A stretch of DNA of 64,000 nt from Ravibacter arvi (lineage in GTDB: Bacteria > Bacteroidota > Bacteroidia > Cytophagales > Spirosomataceae), in the NCBI RefSeq assembly GCF_039540405.1, contig NZ_BAABEY010000016.1:130911-194910 (forward strand), written 5' to 3'. The position numbers were made by a program, and so were the translations under genes. Shown here in pieces: positions 46,098 to 54,100 of the stretch. The notes beneath the pieces are model-generated. The model did not search any database and was not told where the DNA came from. It saw only the letters and a program-made list of their open reading frames with translations. Within the stretch, counting starts at the first letter, position 1. The number at the start of each line of letters is the position of its first letter.

Positions 46098-46838
46098 ATG
46101 TTGCGAGCTGTTGTTGTTATACCTGTGGTCAGGCCGTTTCTGGAAGAAGCTGAGAAGGTTTCGCTCAGCCGGTGCCTGGAAGTACTGGGTAGCTGGCCTA
46201 TTGTACTGTTGTCCCCGGCTGATCTGGATCTTGCGGCCATACAGCATTTTTGCGGGAACAGGGCCATTGAGCGACGGTTCGATCCGGGATATTTCAAAAG
46301 TATAGCAGACTACAACCGGTTGATGATTTCGGCCCGGTTTTATGAGGCTTTTGCTGACTATGACTATATGCTGCTCTATCAGCTTGACGCCTATGTTTTT
46401 GAAGACCGGCTGGCTGAATGGTGCGCACGGGGATATGATTATGTAGGCGCGCCTGCGCTGCACCAGGGTTTTGAACGTTTGCCGGAAGGGGAAGCTGCAC
46501 AGTATGCCAAGGCGCTCGATTCTCATCGCCTGGTCTTTAATGGTGGCTTGTCGCTGCGGAAAATTTCTGCCATGAAGCGCCTCATAAAGCTGTACAATTT
46601 TTTTTTCCCGGCCTGGCCAGGCAACGAGGACATGCTGTTTTCGCTTGCCAGCACCCGGCTGCAGCCGCTCAAGCCCTTTATGAAATTGCCGCAATGGCGG
46701 ACGGCGCTGGAATTCTCCTTCGAAAAAAGCCCGGCGGCTTCCCTGGAAATCACAAAAGGCAAGCTGCCTTTCGGGTGCCATGCCTGGGAGAAGTATGATC
46801 CTGCTTTCTGGACCGCATATATTCTGGACCAACCATAA
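46098..46838 (+). CDS. DUF5672 glycosyltransferase-like protein
   Basis: 246 residues from ATG 46098; a much longer frame to 45819 runs through the preceding gene in another frame and is spurious. The core has VVIPVVRPFLEEAEKVSLSR, LYQLDAYVFEDRL (a QxDxxV acidic motif), YVGAPA, NGGLSLRKISAM and a C-terminal GCHAWEKYDPAFW, matching DUF5672, which is related to GT enzymes. Donor and acceptor unknown. Paired with the GT2 gene. Confidence 0.88.
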   Translation: MLRAVVVIPVVRPFLEEAEKVSLSRCLEVLGSWPIVLLSPADLDLAAIQHFCGNRAIERRFDPGYFKSIADYNRLMISARFYEAFADYDYMLLYQLDAYVFEDRLAEWCARGYDYVGAPALHQGFERLPEGEAAQYAKALDSHRLVFNGGLSLRKISAMKRLIKLYNFFFPAWPGNEDMLFSLASTRLQPLKPFMKLPQWRTALEFSFEKSPAASLEITKGKLPFGCHAWEKYDPAFWTAYILDQP

Positions 46839-47134
46839 TAGCTTTCTACAGAAATGTTTCGTACCTTTGTGTACGGTTAGTTTTACCAAGGCCTCTGTCC
46901 TGCTACTTCTGAAATAGGTTAGAATTAAATTCTCTTTCTCAGTTATTGCTTTTCCGGCTGCCGTTTTTCTGAACTTCTTTTTTTTAAACGGGTCTGCTAA
47001 ACAGTATAAGAGTTTCAAGGATGTAGTTTGTATGATCACCAGAATGGTGTTCTCATTGGTCTATGCAGCTAAAAACGACTTGTCCCACAGGGCGCTCCGC
47101 AATAGCGGTCATCGCTTAAACATTAAACAGATAC
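46839..47134 (+). promoter_or_regulatory. Long leader region of the rhlE helicase gene with candidate -7 element
   Basis: A perfect TACCTTTG lies at 46862-46869 (TTTC 15 nt upstream is a poor -33). If used, transcripts would carry a leader of about 260 nt before the helicase ATG. The leader is AT-rich with poly-T stretches on the plus strand near 46975-46986, and no ORF is convincing. Long structured leaders are common on cold-induced mRNAs, so a thermosensor role is possible. Confidence 0.4.
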
Positions 47135-48250
47135 ATGAATTTTCAGGAATTAAATCTTATAGACCCGATCCGGCGGGCAATCAGTGAAGCCGGGTATACC
47201 AGTGCAACTCCCATTCAGCAAAGTGCCATCCCCCATGTTCTTGAGGGAAAAGACGTATTGGGATGTGCACAGACCGGGACCGGCAAGACAGCAGCATTTG
47301 CGATCCCGACCTTGCAGAACCTGCAGAATAAGCCGGGTACCGGCGGCATTCGTGCCCTGGTGCTGACTCCTACCCGCGAGCTTGCCATCCAGATCGGCGA
47401 GAATTTCGCCACTTACAGCAAGTATCTTTCACTCAGCCACCTGGTGATTTTTGGAGGCGTCCCCCAGGGGAAGCAGGTACAACAATTGAAAAAAGGGGTT
47501 GATATATTGGTGGCGACCCCGGGCCGGCTGCTTGACCTTTACCAGCAGGGGTTCATCAAATTGACGAAAGTAGAGGTGCTCGTACTGGATGAAGCCGACC
47601 GCATGCTGGATATGGGTTTTGTGCACGACGTGAAGCGGATCCTGGAAAAGTTGCCGGTCAAAAGGCAGACGCTTTTCTTTTCGGCAACGATGCCGCCCGC
47701 GATCCGGAAATTTGCCGGATCTATTTTGAAAACCCCTGCCGAAGTAAGTGTGACCCCGGTATCATCGACCGCGCAGACGGTATCGCAATCGGTTTATTTT
47801 GTAGACAAGAACGAAAAAGCAGACCTGCTGATCCGTTTGTTCAGCGACAATACGGTGAACCGTTCGCTGGTATTTACCAGGACCAAGCACGGCGCCGACA
47901 AACTGGCGAAAAGGCTGGGCAAAAAAGGAATCGGTGCTGCTGCTATCCATGGCAATAAATCTCAAAATGCCCGGCAAAGGGCGCTCGAGGATTTTAAAAG
48001 CTGTAAGATTAATGTATTGATTGCCACCGATATTGCGGCCAGGGGGATCGATATTGACCAGTTACCGCATGTGATTAATTATGAGTTGCCGAACGTACCG
48101 GAAACCTATGTACACAGGATCGGGCGAACCGGCAGAGCGGGCAACAACGGTGTGGCCATTTCATTTTGCGATGCAGAAGAAAGGGTTGATTTAAAGAATA
48201 TTCAGAAACTGATAGGATTTAACATGCAAGTGGTTAAAACGCCGGCTTAG
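47135..48250 (+). CDS. rhlE: DEAD-box RNA helicase, RhlE-like
   Basis: 371 residues with a minimal two-domain core and almost no C-terminal tail. Q motif region PIQQSAIPHVLEGKD, motif I AQTGTGKTAAF, PTRELA, VLDEADRMLDMGF, SAT in FFSATMPP, then ATDIAARGID and HRIGRTGRAG. It unwinds short RNA duplexes, in ribosome assembly or cold adaptation. The next gene is a cold-shock-domain protein 29 nt downstream, which supports a cold-related RNA chaperone operon. Confidence 0.95.
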   Translation: MNFQELNLIDPIRRAISEAGYTSATPIQQSAIPHVLEGKDVLGCAQTGTGKTAAFAIPTLQNLQNKPGTGGIRALVLTPTRELAIQIGENFATYSKYLSLSHLVIFGGVPQGKQVQQLKKGVDILVATPGRLLDLYQQGFIKLTKVEVLVLDEADRMLDMGFVHDVKRILEKLPVKRQTLFFSATMPPAIRKFAGSILKTPAEVSVTPVSSTAQTVSQSVYFVDKNEKADLLIRLFSDNTVNRSLVFTRTKHGADKLAKRLGKKGIGAAAIHGNKSQNARQRALEDFKSCKINVLIATDIAARGIDIDQLPHVINYELPNVPETYVHRIGRTGRAGNNGVAISFCDAEERVDLKNIQKLIGFNMQVVKTPA

Positions 48251-48279
48251 TCCGGCTGACCATTTTTTTACTTCAAACA

Positions 48280-48711
48280 ATGGCGGAAACTTTTTCAAAG
48301 AAGGAGAAAAGAGAAAAAAAACAAAAAAAGAAACAGGACAAGGCCCAGAGAATTGAAGAGCGCAGGCTTAATAACGACAAAGGAAAGGGCCTTGACGAAA
48401 TGATGGCCTATGTGGACGAGAACGGCAACCTGACGACTGTTCCGCCGCCGACCGGGCGTAAGAGAGAAATTAACGTCCAGGACATACAACTGGGAGCTGC
48501 TCCCATTGCGCCTGAGGAAACCCGGAAAACCGGCGTGGTGTCGTTTTTTAGTGACAAAGGCTTTGGCTTTATTATTGACAATAGAACCAAAGAGAAAATC
48601 TTCTTCCACAGAAACGAGCTTTCACAGCCGGTAGCAGAGGGCGATAAGGTGTCTTTTGAAACCGAGAGAACCTCCCGGGGCGACAACGCCGTAAGGGTTC
48701 AAAAAGAGTAA
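48280..48711 (+). CDS. Cold-shock-domain protein with basic N-terminal extension
   Basis: 143 residues. Residues 1-35 are a Lys/Arg/Glu-rich, probably helical extension (KKEKREKKQKKKQDK); a linker follows; residues of about 83-143 form a cold-shock OB fold (TGVVSFFSDKGFGFIIDN with RNP1 KGFGFI, then IFFHRNEL). It is an RNA-binding protein in the same operon as the rhlE-type helicase. The basic extension could add non-specific RNA or ribosome contact. Confidence 0.92.
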   Translation: MAETFSKKEKREKKQKKKQDKAQRIEERRLNNDKGKGLDEMMAYVDENGNLTTVPPPTGRKREINVQDIQLGAAPIAPEETRKTGVVSFFSDKGFGFIIDNRTKEKIFFHRNELSQPVAEGDKVSFETERTSRGDNAVRVQKE

Positions 48712-48747
48712 ATATTGCTCTTTAATTGCTTGATAATTAGCGGGATA

Positions 48748-48793
48748 GGCGACGTTTTAGTTTTAACATCTTTTAACAAACTAAGACTTCGCC
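48748..48793 (+). terminator. Terminator of the rhlE/cold-shock operon
   Basis: 16-bp stem with two mismatches (ggcgacgttttagttt pairs with aaactaagacttcgcc), loop of 14 nt, followed by ttttgcgttt. Located 36 nt after the stop. Confidence 0.65.
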
Positions 48794-48803
48794 TTTTGCG
48801 TTT

Positions 48804-48881
48804 ATGAGGGGTAAGCGTGAGGCCCGGGTAGCGAGGTATGAGTTTCCTCGCACCTCAAGGCTCATCACTCAAACCTCATTC
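48804..48881 (+). repeat. Heptad-family B inverted repeat before the OmpA gene
   Basis: The left half contains GAGGNNN-type heptads, the right half complementary CTCANNN units (acctcaa, ggctcat, cactcaa, acctcat). It ends within 3 nt of the ATG at 48884. It shares the 17-mer ggctcatcactcaaacc (48859-48875) with the leader of the patatin gene. Confidence 0.65.
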
Positions 48882-48883
48882 TC

Positions 48884-50101
48884 ATGAAAAGCAAGCTTTT
48901 TTTTATCTTCTTTCTGGCAGTATCTGGTTCTGTATCCGCGTCATTGGCGCAAGTGGTGACCAATAACCCGGAGGTCGAAGAGGCCAGTGTCAACTATGTA
49001 CATATTACACGGGTAGAAATAACCAAAGCCCATACCGCGATTTATCTCCGGTTCGAAGACAAACAAGGAACTCCGGAAGCCGCACCGCGGAATATCCCGC
49101 CTCAGCTGCGCAGGTTTTACATGCCTGAATCCAACCGGCCTGAGATATGGATCGATCCCAATACCCGCCTGTACAAACCCGGGGATATCAATACCAAATT
49201 TAAATTCCTGCGGGCCGAAGGTATTCCGACCAATCCGGAACGCAAGTCGGTGGAATCCGGTGAGGTCGTTGAGTTTGTAGCCTATTTTGAGCCTGTAACG
49301 CCGGGGATCGAAATCATAGATTTTTATGAAGGTAAGAGCTCGGGCAATACAGTGGCCTGGAATTTCTACGGGATTCATATTAAGAATCCGGTTCCGGGAA
49401 AAACTCCAAAAAAAACGGCGCCTGAAAAAAAGGAGGACGAAGCCGTTTCGGCAGAACCGGTTCCTGAGCAGAATCCCGGGGCCGACGCCGGCCTTAACGG
49501 TCTGACCGGCGCGGTGCTCAATAGCGAAACGGGTCAACCGATTGCTGCTACCATCAGTTTCGTCGATGAGGGAGATACGGTCGGAATCACTACCCGCTCC
49601 GGGAAATTCAGAATTGCCCTCGAGCCGGGTAAGATATATACTTTCAAAGCGTCTGCAAAGGGGTTTGGCGATGAAATCTGGCAATTGGATCCCGCGGAAG
49701 CTCCGGCAGGACAACGTACGTTTGAACACGATTTCCGTTTGTCTCCACTGACGGAAGGAAAGACTTTTACGCTGGAAAATATCTATTTTGAAACTTCCTC
49801 TTACAAACTTCTTCCCGAATCCTTCGGGGAACTGGACGGTTTTGTGAGGATCCTGGCCGAAAACCCGAATTTGCAAATCCGGGTGGAAGGCCATACCGAT
49901 AGTGTTGGTGATTTTGATAAGAACGTGGAACTTTCGAGGCAGCGGGCTGAATCCGTCAAACAATACCTGGTCGGTAAGGGGATCGCCGGGGAACGTATTG
50001 AAACCAAAGGTTTTGGGCCGACCCGGCCCGTTGCGAAAGGAGGCTCTGACGAACAGCGACAGAAAAACAGGCGCGTCGAAATTGTGATTCTGAAATCGTA
50101 G
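48884..50101 (+). CDS. OmpA-family outer membrane protein with a carboxypeptidase-regulatory-like domain
   Basis: 405 residues. Signal peptide (about 1-23); an N-terminal beta-rich region with DPNTRLYKPGD; a Pro/Lys/Glu-rich linker near 170-200; a regulatory-like domain (GAVLNSETGQPIAATISFVD) around 208-285; then the C-terminal OmpA peptidoglycan-binding domain (about 290-405) with NLQIRVEGHTDSVGD and the QKNRRVEIVI end. The arrangement anchors the outer membrane to the wall. A short heptad-type repeat ends at the start codon. Confidence 0.93.
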   Translation: MKSKLFFIFFLAVSGSVSASLAQVVTNNPEVEEASVNYVHITRVEITKAHTAIYLRFEDKQGTPEAAPRNIPPQLRRFYMPESNRPEIWIDPNTRLYKPGDINTKFKFLRAEGIPTNPERKSVESGEVVEFVAYFEPVTPGIEIIDFYEGKSSGNTVAWNFYGIHIKNPVPGKTPKKTAPEKKEDEAVSAEPVPEQNPGADAGLNGLTGAVLNSETGQPIAATISFVDEGDTVGITTRSGKFRIALEPGKIYTFKASAKGFGDEIWQLDPAEAPAGQRTFEHDFRLSPLTEGKTFTLENIYFETSSYKLLPESFGELDGFVRILAENPNLQIRVEGHTDSVGDFDKNVELSRQRAESVKQYLVGKGIAGERIETKGFGPTRPVAKGGSDEQRQKNRRVEIVILKS

Positions 50102-50160
50102 GCATTGTTGTAAACCAGCCAATTGCTTAGTTTTATAGCTTAATGGCATTCGTGCCGGTT

Positions 50161-50182
50161 AACCCGCATTCAATTCGCGGGT
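50161..50182 (+). terminator. Intrinsic terminator of the OmpA gene
   Basis: Stem aacccgc / gcgggtt with an 8-nt loop, followed by tttatttg. Located 60 nt after the stop. Confidence 0.8.
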
Positions 50183-50196
50183 TTTTATTTGTTCAG

Positions 50197-50268
50197 GTGT
50201 GAGCTGTGAGCCATGAGGTTTGAGGAATCTCACGGCTCACGGCTCACACCTCAAACCTCACATCTCAA
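50197..50268 (+). repeat. Heptad-family B inverted repeat before prmA (clearest copy)
   Basis: Left array of four heptads (gtgtgag, ctgtgag, ccatgag, gtttgag) and right array of six complementary heptads (atctcac, ggctcac twice, acctcaa, acctcac, atctcaa), separated by 2 nt. The last unit ends 2 nt before the prmA ATG. Confidence 0.85.
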
Positions 50269-50270
50269 AA

Positions 50271-51101
50271 ATGAACTACATAGAAGTGTCGCTGGAGCTG
50301 GACCCGGATTTTACAGAGATCCTGATTGCCGAGCTTGCTGAAATTGAATATGAGTCCTTTGTCGAAACGGACACCGGTCTGAATGCGTACATTGACGAAG
50401 CGTATTTCAACGAAAACCTGCTCAAAGGGGTCTTATCCAAATATATGGACCAGGCTGCAATAGCATTTTCGGTAAATACGTTGGAAAAAGAAAACTGGAA
50501 TCAAACGTGGGAAAGCAATTACGCGCCGATTGAAGTGTTGGATCAGATCAGGGTAAGGGCGTCGTTCCATGCCCCGGATGAACGGTTCAGGTATGAGTTG
50601 CAAATTAACCCGAAAATGTCGTTCGGTACCGGGCACCATGAAACTACCTGGCTGGTAATGGCGGAGCAGCTTAATTTACCCCATGCAGGAGCGGACCTGA
50701 TGGACGTAGGCAGCGGAACAGGGATACTGGGTATTTTAGGTAAGAAGCTGGGAGCCAGGTCAGTACTTGCATTTGATATTGAAGAATGGGCAGTGGAAAA
50801 TGCGAAGGAGAATGTGGCGCTGAACCAGGCCGGAGAGGGCTTCGAAGTATTTCTCGGGACAATTTCGGACGTACCGGCGACGAGGCAATTTGATGGCATC
50901 CTGGCCAATATCAACCGGAATATCCTGTTGGAACAAATGGCTGACTATAACCAGCATCTGAAGGCGGGGGGCTGGCTGGTGATCAGCGGCTTCTACGAGG
51001 CCGATGCCCCAGCCCTTAAAGCCTGCGGAGAAAAATTGGGCCTCCGGCAGGCAGGTATGAATACGCGGAATGAATGGGCGACTATGACTTTCAGGAAATG
51101 A
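50271..51101 (+). CDS. prmA: Ribosomal protein L11 methyltransferase
   Basis: 276 residues from ATG 50271. The frame extends to 50220 through the repeat and the extra residues are spurious. It trimethylates ribosomal protein L11. The N-terminal recognition domain is followed by the SAM-dependent methyltransferase fold: QINPKMSFGTGHHETT, DLMDVGSGTGILGI, FDIEEWAVENAKEN and LANINRNIL. All expected motifs are present. The large unknown exported protein starts 32 nt later. Confidence 0.96.
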   Translation: MNYIEVSLELDPDFTEILIAELAEIEYESFVETDTGLNAYIDEAYFNENLLKGVLSKYMDQAAIAFSVNTLEKENWNQTWESNYAPIEVLDQIRVRASFHAPDERFRYELQINPKMSFGTGHHETTWLVMAEQLNLPHAGADLMDVGSGTGILGILGKKLGARSVLAFDIEEWAVENAKENVALNQAGEGFEVFLGTISDVPATRQFDGILANINRNILLEQMADYNQHLKAGGWLVISGFYEADAPALKACGEKLGLRQAGMNTRNEWATMTFRK

Positions 51102-51133
51102 CCTACTACATTATCACTTGACGGCGATTGAGC

Positions 51134-54100
51134 ATGAACGATAACTTCTCCGGAATAAGGCCGGTAACCCTGGTCCGAAGCTTTTTACTCCTGCTTTATT
51201 TTACTGCGATGACAGGCAGGCCGGCGCAGGCTCAGAACATCCGGTTCTCGGAAGACGCGGAAGTATTTATCGGGGAGTTACGCAAAGTAATGGAAGGAAG
51301 TCGTAACGCGACCTACATACAGTCAATGAAAGGACTGGAGGGTGTATGGAACAGCGGGCTCAACCAGACACAGCGACAACAATTTATCAGTTTGTTCAGG
51401 AACATGGCGGCGAAGGGCCACAAACCCGGGCCGGCGCTATACCTGATTATAGCGAATGTGCAGACGCTTCTGGGGCAACAGGGTGACGTTAACGGTTTCC
51501 TGATCGCGCTTGATCATGCGGCCGAGCGGTACAATTCGAAAGAGTTTCTCCAGGCGCTCCAGACTACGCAGTTGGTATTGGAGAAAAAGCTCTTGTACCA
51601 AAGCAATTTCAACAAACTGTACCTGACCGCCGGTCAGTACCGTTTCAGGTTTGAAGCCCCGGCAAAAGATGCGCCGGCGACACCGGTAGCCGACGGCTGG
51701 GATACGCCTGTCGGTGATTCAATAAGCGCGTCGAAAGCAGAGCTGCCGGTGCTGGCAGGAGCTTTGCTGGATCTGCAAAATGCGTCGTTTGCGATGGTTG
51801 CACACGGAGATTCAGTTGTTTTTGGCCCCAGCACCGGGAGCGTTTCGCTTCACAACGGCATATTTGTAGGGAACGGCGGGCGATTTGACTGGAAATCAGC
51901 CGGGGATTCGCTGGTTTATGTACAGCTCGCCGATTATGCTTTTAAAACCGCCGTACCGACTCTCAAAGCTGAAAAAACTGAAATACACGACGCCAGGCTG
52001 AAATCGCCGGTGACGGGAGTATTCGAATACAAAAGCATTAAGAAAGCCGCCGGAAAGCCCTCAACCGGCTTTCCACGCTTTATCTCCTACAGGAATGACG
52101 CAGTTTTTTCCGAATTTAACAAGAATATTGCCTACCAGGGCGGCTACTACCTGCAAGGCCACGAAATGTTCAGCTCCTCCCTTAGTGGCGAACCTTCCCG
52201 GGTGATAGTGAGTTTCGAAGGGAAACCGGTGTTTAAAACTACCAGCCAGCGGTTTTCATTGTCTCCTTTGAAGGTTTCTTCGGAATTGGCGACATTTACG
52301 CTTCCACTGGGAGCTGATTCTGTTTACCACCAGGGCGTAATGCTCCGATACGATGATGAGGCCGGGAAGCTTTATCTCACCAGGCCGTCGAAAGGTGAAT
52401 TTTCGTCCCTCCCGTATATTGATACCTACCACAAAATGTATGTGTGGTCGGAATCGGCCCGGTGGGAGTTGGGAAAAGGTGAGTTCCAGTTTTATATGGT
52501 GTCCGGAAAGACCGAAATCCCGCTGCGGATGGAGTCTATGGATTTCTTCAGGAAAGGCAGGTTGCAGGAGATGAGCCAGGAGTTCGGCTTCCAGCCTTTG
52601 CTGGCGGCGGCCGGATATCTGCAGCAGCAAAAAAAACAAACTTTTCATCCCGATGAGCTGGCGCGGTTGGTAAAACGCCAGCCGCCCATTGTCAGGCGGA
52701 TGCTCGAAAGACTTACGCTCGAGGGGTACTTCCAGTATTTTCCTGATACTGACGAATATGGTCTTACCAGGCGGGCTGTTTTTTATATTATGGCCAATGC
52801 GAACAAGGCCGACTTCGACAACTTTACGCTTAATTCCATTTTCCCGTCCAATGAAAAGCTGGTCAATGCTTCTATTTCAATGAAGGATACGCTGATGACC
52901 ATCCGGGGCGTGGAACGGTTTACGATCAGTGACTCATTGAAAATAAAGGGAAGCCCCAGCGACCGGATTATGGTGATGGGAAAAGGGCGGGATTTTACCA
53001 TGAACGGACGGTTGCAGTCGAGCAATTTCAAGTTTGCAGGACGGAATATCCGGTTCAATTATAACGACTTTTTTATCAACATGACGGACATGGACTCGAT
53101 TACCTATGTGCCGCATGACAAGTACGCCAAAGGACAGGGCGGTGAAGTGGGCGGAAGTATCAAGTACGACAAGGCGGGTACTTTTTATCTCAGCGACGCC
53201 AAGAACAAATCGGGGCAGCAGAAGGGTGCTACGGGCTCTCCCCGGATCCATATCCCGGACGGCGTGGTGATTCATTTTGACCAGGCCCGGCGGGGCGCCT
53301 GGGCTTACCCGAAAGAAGTTTATTTCAGCGTGCCCGAGCTGGATGTGGGCGGGCTGGATAAACGGGATATAGAGTTTGTAGGTGAGTTTCATTCGGCCGG
53401 TATCCTGCCCATGCTGAAAACAAACCTGAAGTCAATGCCGGATACGTCACTGGGTTTTGAGTACACCCTGCCCAAGGAAGGCGTAAAAATTTACGAGGGG
53501 AAGGCACTTTTGAAAGCTCCGAAGCTTTCAATGGACTATAACGGTTTGCAGAGCGAGGGGAATCTTAACTACCTGAACGGGAGTTTCCAGGCGGAGAAGA
53601 TGGTCCTGGCAACGGATTCCCTGGTGGCAAGCGGAAAGAGCGCGAAGCTGACCGAAAGCACCATCGGGGGCGTGTATTTTCCGAAAGCTGATCTGAAAGA
53701 GTTCACTATGACGTGGTTGCCTCAGGCCGACAGCATGTTACTGCAGACACGGGGGAATGCGTTCGACTTTTACAACGGAACGACCAAACTGGAAGGCGGG
53801 CTCGTGTTGAGAACCAAGGGACTTTTCGGGCATGGAGTGTTAAAACGCGCCGATTCAGAGCTGGCTTCTGAAAATATCCAGTTCAAGAAGGGCGGTTTCC
53901 AGGCTGGCAATGCTACTTTGAACGTGCACGCAACTGCGCAGGCGGAGGGTGCTTCATTGCTTCGCGCCAGAGGGGTTGATATTGATTTTTCTATTGACAA
54001 GGGCGTTGTTCAGCTCAGTAAAAAAGAAGACGGGTTTTCCGGAGATTCCTCCGGTATCGAGCTGCCGATGGCCAACTACTACACGTCGATCGGATCGGCG

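Noticed and set aside
46035..47039. Antisense frame of 334 codons opposite the DUF5672 gene
   Set aside because: It runs through a real gene and the intergenic leader with no motif, start signal or family.
48941..50149. Long antisense frame (402 codons) opposite the OmpA gene
   Set aside because: The plus strand has a clear OmpA domain. The antisense frame is a mirror of its codon use and has no recognisable motif.
50101..50196. Possible tRNA or small RNA after the OmpA gene
   Set aside because: The only structure is the terminator hairpin. No acceptor stem or T-loop sequence (GTTCGANTC) is present, and none was seen elsewhere in the window.
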